Assembly: GCA_020431825.1 (NCBI GenBank)
Contig: JAGQHN010000010.1
Span: 1-63,796 of the forward strand
DNA: 63,796 bases
Origin: Trueperaceae bacterium
Lineage (GTDB): Bacteria; Deinococcota; Deinococci; Deinococcales; Trueperaceae
Direction: 5' to 3'
This document shows positions 61,233 to 63,796 of the stretch, piece by piece. A program made the translations under genes and the position numbers. The stretch's first letter is position 1. Every line of letters starts with the position of its first letter. Below the pieces are notes generated by a model that saw nothing but the letters and a program-made list of their open reading frames with translations, made no database searches and had not been told where the DNA came from.

Positions 61233-61607
61233 TTAATAGGTATAATTGATGGTTGTTCCTGAAGCTTCAGTTACGATTTCCAACTGGAATTGTCCTGTAC
61301 TGCTATCATAAGTAAACGCACAACTAGAAACGATATCTGGTACTTCGCTATCTGCACCCTCATTTATCAGGAGGGCATCTGTACAATCTGTTATAGCTCT
61401 CAGGTTTGTTTGAGCAACAGGTGTAGTTGCATTTGTGTCTGCGGATGCAAGATAGGTTATTAGGTTACGCCCATAAGTTGTTGCTGCTGTGTCGCTGGCT
61501 TGTGTCCTTGCATTAATCAGGCTTGGCATAATGATTGCTCCAAGTACCGCCACTATACTAACAACTATTATTATTTCTACTACAGTAAAGCCTTTTTCAT
61601 TTTTCAT
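61233..61607 (-). CDS. Type IV pilin-like protein (minor pilin)
   Basis: A 124-residue prepilin. After the short leader MKNEKG comes FTVVEIIIVVSIVAVLGAIIMPSL, the cleavage site and hydrophobic helix of type IV pilins, with Glu at position 5 of the mature form. Two Cys (DCTDALL and SSCAFTY) likely form a disulfide. It resembles the major pilin gene upstream, with the same layout and Cys spacing, so the pair arose by duplication. Compared with the other, the ribosome site is weak, so it is probably made at lower level. Confidence 0.88.
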   Translation of the reverse strand: MKNEKGFTVVEIIIVVSIVAVLGAIIMPSLINARTQASDTAATTYGRNLITYLASADTNATTPVAQTNLRAITDCTDALLINEGADSEVPDIVSSCAFTYDSSTGQFQLEIVTEASGTTINYTY

Positions 61608-61651
61608 TTTACACTTCGCTTTATTTGGGCTTTAAGTTATGTCCTCCAAAA

Positions 61652-61680
61652 TAAAAAAGAGGGTACGAACCGTACCCTCT
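61652..61680 (-). terminator. Terminator after the major pilin gene
   Basis: On the minus strand AGAGGGTACG and CGTACCCTCT form a perfect 10-bp stem with a 3-nt loop, followed by a T-rich tract. It partly separates the two pilin genes. Confidence 0.8.
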
Positions 61681-61700
61681 CATTTGCTTTAGGAAAAAGC

Positions 61701-62111
61701 TTAGTAGTTAAATTCGAAGTGGCCAGGTGTACCAGCAGCGTAAGCAGCAGCAGTACCAGTTGAGGTAACTTGAACTTTATATTGACCGTTAGTATAGGTA
61801 ATGGTGCAGCTTTGAACAGATGAAGGACCAGCAGCAGGAGCACCTTCAGCAGTAAGAAGAGCATCTGGGGCAGTGCAATCAGAACCGTTAAGGGCAGTTT
61901 GTAAAGCAGTTTGTAAAGCAGCAGTATTGGCGGTAACATCTGCAGCGGCAATCCAGGTAACTACGTTTTTAGCATAGGACTGAGTAGCAGTAAAGTTAGC
62001 ATTTTTACGAGCATTTAACAGGTTAGGGATAAGAACAGCTGCCAAAATACCGATGATGGCGATTACGATGAGAAGTTCTACCAGGGTAAAGCCTTGTGAT
62101 TTGTTGCGCAT
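61701..62111 (-). CDS. pilA: Type IV major pilin
   Basis: A 136-residue prepilin with MRNKSQG then FTLVELLIVIAIIGILAAVLIPNLLNARKNAN, a near-consensus major pilin helix that is very like those of Deinococcus and Thermus. Two Cys (SDCTAPDALL and QSCTITY) probably pair. Alanine and threonine are abundant in the globular part. The strong AAAGGAG ribosome site, a structured leader of about 90 nt and a promoter with phased repeats suggest high and regulated expression. Pili of this kind serve adhesion, twitching and DNA uptake. Confidence 0.93.
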   Translation of the reverse strand: MRNKSQGFTLVELLIVIAIIGILAAVLIPNLLNARKNANFTATQSYAKNVVTWIAAADVTANTAALQTALQTALNGSDCTAPDALLTAEGAPAAGPSSVQSCTITYTNGQYKVQVTSTGTAAAYAAGTPGHFEFNY

Positions 62112-62126
62112 TGTGCGCTCCTTTTC

Positions 62127-62166
62127 TGAACACCTGAAAAAAAATTAGAATGATAGCAAGTGTTCA
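62127..62166 (-). promoter_or_regulatory. Leader hairpin next to the pilin ribosome site
   Basis: On the minus strand UGAACACUUG pairs with CAGGUGUUCA (one G-U pair) around a U-rich 20-nt loop. The AAAGGAG site follows within 4-5 nt, so folding could affect translation of pilA. Confidence 0.5.
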
Positions 62167-62205
62167 TTTGATGAGTTCAACGTAACTTTTCGTTAACGTT
62201 CGTAT

Positions 62206-62240
62206 ATTAAATTAGCATAACCCTCTTACAGAATTCTTAC
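62206..62240 (-). promoter_or_regulatory. pilA promoter with 11-bp phased GTAAGA repeats
   Basis: On the minus strand GTAAGAATTCT (62230-62240) and GTAAGAGGGTT (62219-62229) are head to tail, followed by TTTAAT (62206-62211). The same plan is seen at 29169-29201 and 32791-32821. Confidence 0.55.
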
Positions 62241-62419
62241 AAGTCCTCTGTGACTATTATCACAGCAAACTTTTTTGACATGGTGTATAATCTTCAAATT
62301 TTCATTATTCTTTGCCTAAACCAAGGCTGCATGTATTGGCGGAGCTTCATAGCAGTTTTCTTCGATTTTGTATTAACACAAAAAGCTGGGGGCTTATTAA
62401 AGTTTTTTTCTGTATTTGA

Positions 62420-62431
62420 GGACAATTGTCC
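62420..62431. promoter_or_regulatory. Perfect palindrome GGACAATTGTCC
   Basis: A 12-bp perfect palindrome in the 460-bp gap between pilA and ctaB, about 145 bp before the ctaB start. It may be an operator; otherwise this gap holds only the pilA control region, one CTCGAG at 62460 and the ctaB promoter. Confidence 0.35.
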
Positions 62432-62557
62432 GTGAGGTCAACTTTGGCATCGGCATATACTCGAGCTTACTTAGCTGAGATGAAGATCGCTTGAACATCA
62501 CTGGGCAATTCTTCATTAAAAGCTTCTACTTAAACATTTCTCGCAGTTTTTTTGCGT

Positions 62558-62579
62558 TAGACTGGTGATGCTTGAATGA
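62558..62579 (+). promoter_or_regulatory. ctaB promoter and three-codon upstream frame
   Basis: TAGACT (62558-62563) is followed by GGTG and then ATG CTT GAA TGA (62568-62579), a tiny reading frame whose stop overlaps the ctaB ATG (62576). Starting at the first ATG would be leaderless, and ctaB would then be reached by restart. Confidence 0.4.
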
Positions 62580-63514
62580 TTAATAAATTGCCTATGAACC
62601 AGCCACTTAGCCAAACCCTAAATTCCTCGACAGTTGCCACCTGGCGTGACTATATTACGCTGACCAAACCCAAAGTCATAAGCCTATTACTTTTTACTGC
62701 TGTTGGGGCCATGTTTATTGCTGCTAAAGGTTTCCCTGGTTGGCTACCTCTTATTGGCATGCTGCTGGGTGGTTATATGTCTCCTGGAGCAGCAGGCGTG
62801 TTTAACATGATTTATGACCGTGACATTGATGAGCGTATGAAACGCACGTCAAAGCGGCCTACTGTTACTGCGGTTATTTCGACTCGCAATGCCCTTATCT
62901 TTGGTATTGCTTTGGCTGTATTGTCCTTTCTGGTTATTGCGCTTACCTCCAATTTACTGGCGGCCTGGCTTTCTTTGGCAGGAATTGCTTTTTATGTTGG
63001 TATTTATACGATGTGGTTAAAGCGCAGTACCTGGCAAAATATTGTTATTGGTGGGGCAGCGGGGGCCATACCGCCCTTGGTCGGATGGGCAGCAGTGACG
63101 GGTGAGCTTAATGTGCTTGCCTGGGTGTTATTTACGCTTATTTTTATGTGGACCCCTGTTCACTTTTGGGCACTTGCACTTATGATTAAAGAAGAATACC
63201 GCGCAGTGGGCATTCCTATGGCCCCTGCGGTAATTGGTGACAAGGCAACCGTCAGGCAAATGCTTATTTATGCGGTTTTAACGATGGTTACAACGCTGAT
63301 TCCTTTTTTTATCGGTGAGTTTAGCTGGGTTTATTCTCTATTAGCTTTGTGGCTTAATGGGGTATTAATCTGGCGTACCATTAAGCTTTATAAACTGGTA
63401 AATGCCGGCAAAGTAGTTGACAAGGCAACAGCCTTACCTCTTTATAAGTTTTCTATGCTTTATCTGGCTATTCTTTTTTTAGTCATGTCACTTGACCGCG
63501 CATTTTTGCTCTAA
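62576..63514 (+). CDS. ctaB: Protoheme IX farnesyltransferase
   Basis: A 312-residue membrane enzyme of the UbiA family with about nine helices. The prenyl diphosphate site [19 protein letters not shown] and the second loop [25 protein letters not shown] are clear. It adds a farnesyl group to heme B to make heme O for the terminal oxidase. The start is the ATG at 62576, preceded by a very short overlapping frame; M7 (62594) is a possible alternative. SURF1 follows 35 bp later, as in other cytochrome oxidase gene groups. Confidence 0.95.
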   Translation: MINKLPMNQPLSQTLNSSTVATWRDYITLTKPKVISLLLFTAVGAMFIAAKGFPGWLPLIGMLLGGYMSPGAAGVFNMIYDRDIDERMKRTSKRPTVTAVISTRNALIFGIALAVLSFLVIALTSNLLAAWLSLAGIAFYVGIYTMWLKRSTWQNIVIGGAAGAIPPLVGWAAVTGELNVLAWVLFTLIFMWTPVHFWALALMIKEEYRAVGIPMAPAVIGDKATVRQMLIYAVLTMVTTLIPFFIGEFSWVYSLLALWLNGVLIWRTIKLYKLVNAGKVVDKATALPLYKFSMLYLAILFLVMSLDRAFLL

Positions 63515-63548
63515 CTGATTTTGTTTAAAACGTCTTTCGAGGTGTCAA

Positions 63549-63796
63549 ATGCCATTTCTACTTAAGCCTCGTTGGCTGTTATTGCATTTCCTAGCAATAA
63601 TCCTGGCCATTTCGTTTATGAATTTTGGTTTCTGGCAAGTAAGGCGTTTGCATCAGCGACAAGAACGAAATGCTTTACTCGAGCAGCGTCTAAACCAAAG
63701 TCCTAAAGCCCTGCAAGATTTACTGGCAGCCTACCGAACTGATGTATTACCCTCAAATGAAGCCAGTATTGCTTTCAGGCCAGCTACAGTAACAGG
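63549..63796 (+). CDS. SURF1-family cytochrome oxidase assembly protein (N-terminal part)
   Basis: The frame begins with an ATG (GAGGTG before it) and runs to the window edge, 82 codons. It starts MPFLLKPRWLLLHFLAIILAISF, one membrane helix, then MNFGFWQVRRLHQRQERNALLEQRLNQ, the conserved SURF1 pattern GxWQxxR after helix 1. SURF1 helps insert heme A into the oxidase. It is in line with ctaB and is cut by the end of the window, so only the first third is seen. Confidence 0.88.
   Translation, partial: MPFLLKPRWLLLHFLAIILAISFMNFGFWQVRRLHQRQERNALLEQRLNQSPKALQDLLAAYRTDVLPSNEASIAFRPATVT

Noticed and set aside
61637-61951. Open frame of 104 codons rich in Leu on the minus strand
   Set aside because: It is a shifted frame of the pilin gene with a leucine-rich low-complexity product; the pilin frame is clearly the real one.
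62250-62435. Open frame of 61 codons between pilA and ctaB
   Set aside because: No ribosome site, unusual composition and a perfect palindrome inside it; treated as control region.
1-63796. CRISPR array or prophage
   Set aside because: No set of 24-40 bp repeats with regular unique spacers, no cas genes, and no phage structural genes or integrase were seen.

Overview
The window looks like a chromosomal segment of a Gram-negative-type, aerobic, piliated bacterium of roughly 47% GC. My best guess is the Deinococcota (moderate confidence). The reasons are the major pilin with its IPNLLNARKNAN start, Thermus/Deinococcus-like HemD and polyprenyl synthase sequences, and many genes that carry a TANNNT -10 box only 5-9 nt before the start codon with no Shine-Dalgarno site. 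That leaderless layout is common in Deinococcus. No rRNA or phylogenetic marker is present to confirm this.

Layout. 1-0.7 kb: the end of an insertion sequence (DDE transposase cut by the window edge) and a small membrane protein. 0.8-6.4 kb: UlaG-like hydrolase, SpoU methyltransferase, nucleoside hydrolase, PfkB sugar kinase, cupin and an MFS exporter. 6.4-10.5 kb: a FecR-domain exported protein directly joined to a CHASE2 histidine kinase. 10.6-15.3 kb: hemW, ComF-type phosphoribosyltransferase, a Roadblock-like protein, polyprenyl synthase/surE and a GNAT. 15.3-21.6 kb: a complete peptide ABC transporter read on the minus strand. 21.9-28 kb: secG, tRNA-Leu(CAA), purQ, a HAD phosphatase, purL and purF. 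28-33 kb: a gene-poor stretch with a DUF2256 protein, a CinA/NMNAT-type fusion, an S41 peptidase and an SMI1-like protein, and two related hairpin RNAs. 33-38.6 kb: Ser/Thr kinase, holA, old yellow enzyme and a two-gene molybdenum hydroxylase. 38.9-43 kb: sucA-sucB. 43-49 kb: assorted enzymes including an amidohydrolase, an S10 peptidase, a phosphotransferase and an exported intradiol dioxygenase. 49-55.8 kb: assimilatory sulfur and siroheme genes (siroheme reductase, cysH, a HemD-SirC fusion, cobA and a CbiX-type chelatase). 55.8-59 kb: adenine and guanine deaminases. 59-61.2 kb: aldo/keto reductase and two Uma2 nucleases. 61.2-62.1 kb: two pilins. 62.5 kb to the end: ctaB and the start of SURF1.

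The genes form several working sets. Purine synthesis (purQ, purL, purF) and salvage (nucleoside hydrolase, adenine and guanine deaminases) are both present. The siroheme genes make the cofactor for the adjacent siroheme reductase, and palindromic operator-like sites of one type lie upstream of both. CtaB and SURF1 serve cytochrome oxidase assembly.

Most notable signals: (1) the palindrome CTCGAG occurs about 155 times (about 11 times expectation) in every reading frame, in gaps and in a terminator stem; (2) two related minus-strand RNAs, each with two hairpins whose loops read CCUCCC, share with the pilin gene a promoter layout of 11-bp phased GTAAGA repeats; (3) widespread leaderless promoters that correct many start codons; (4) a sulfur/siroheme operator family; (5) an inverted pair of 83-86 bp palindromic elements around the tRNA-Leu/purQ region.
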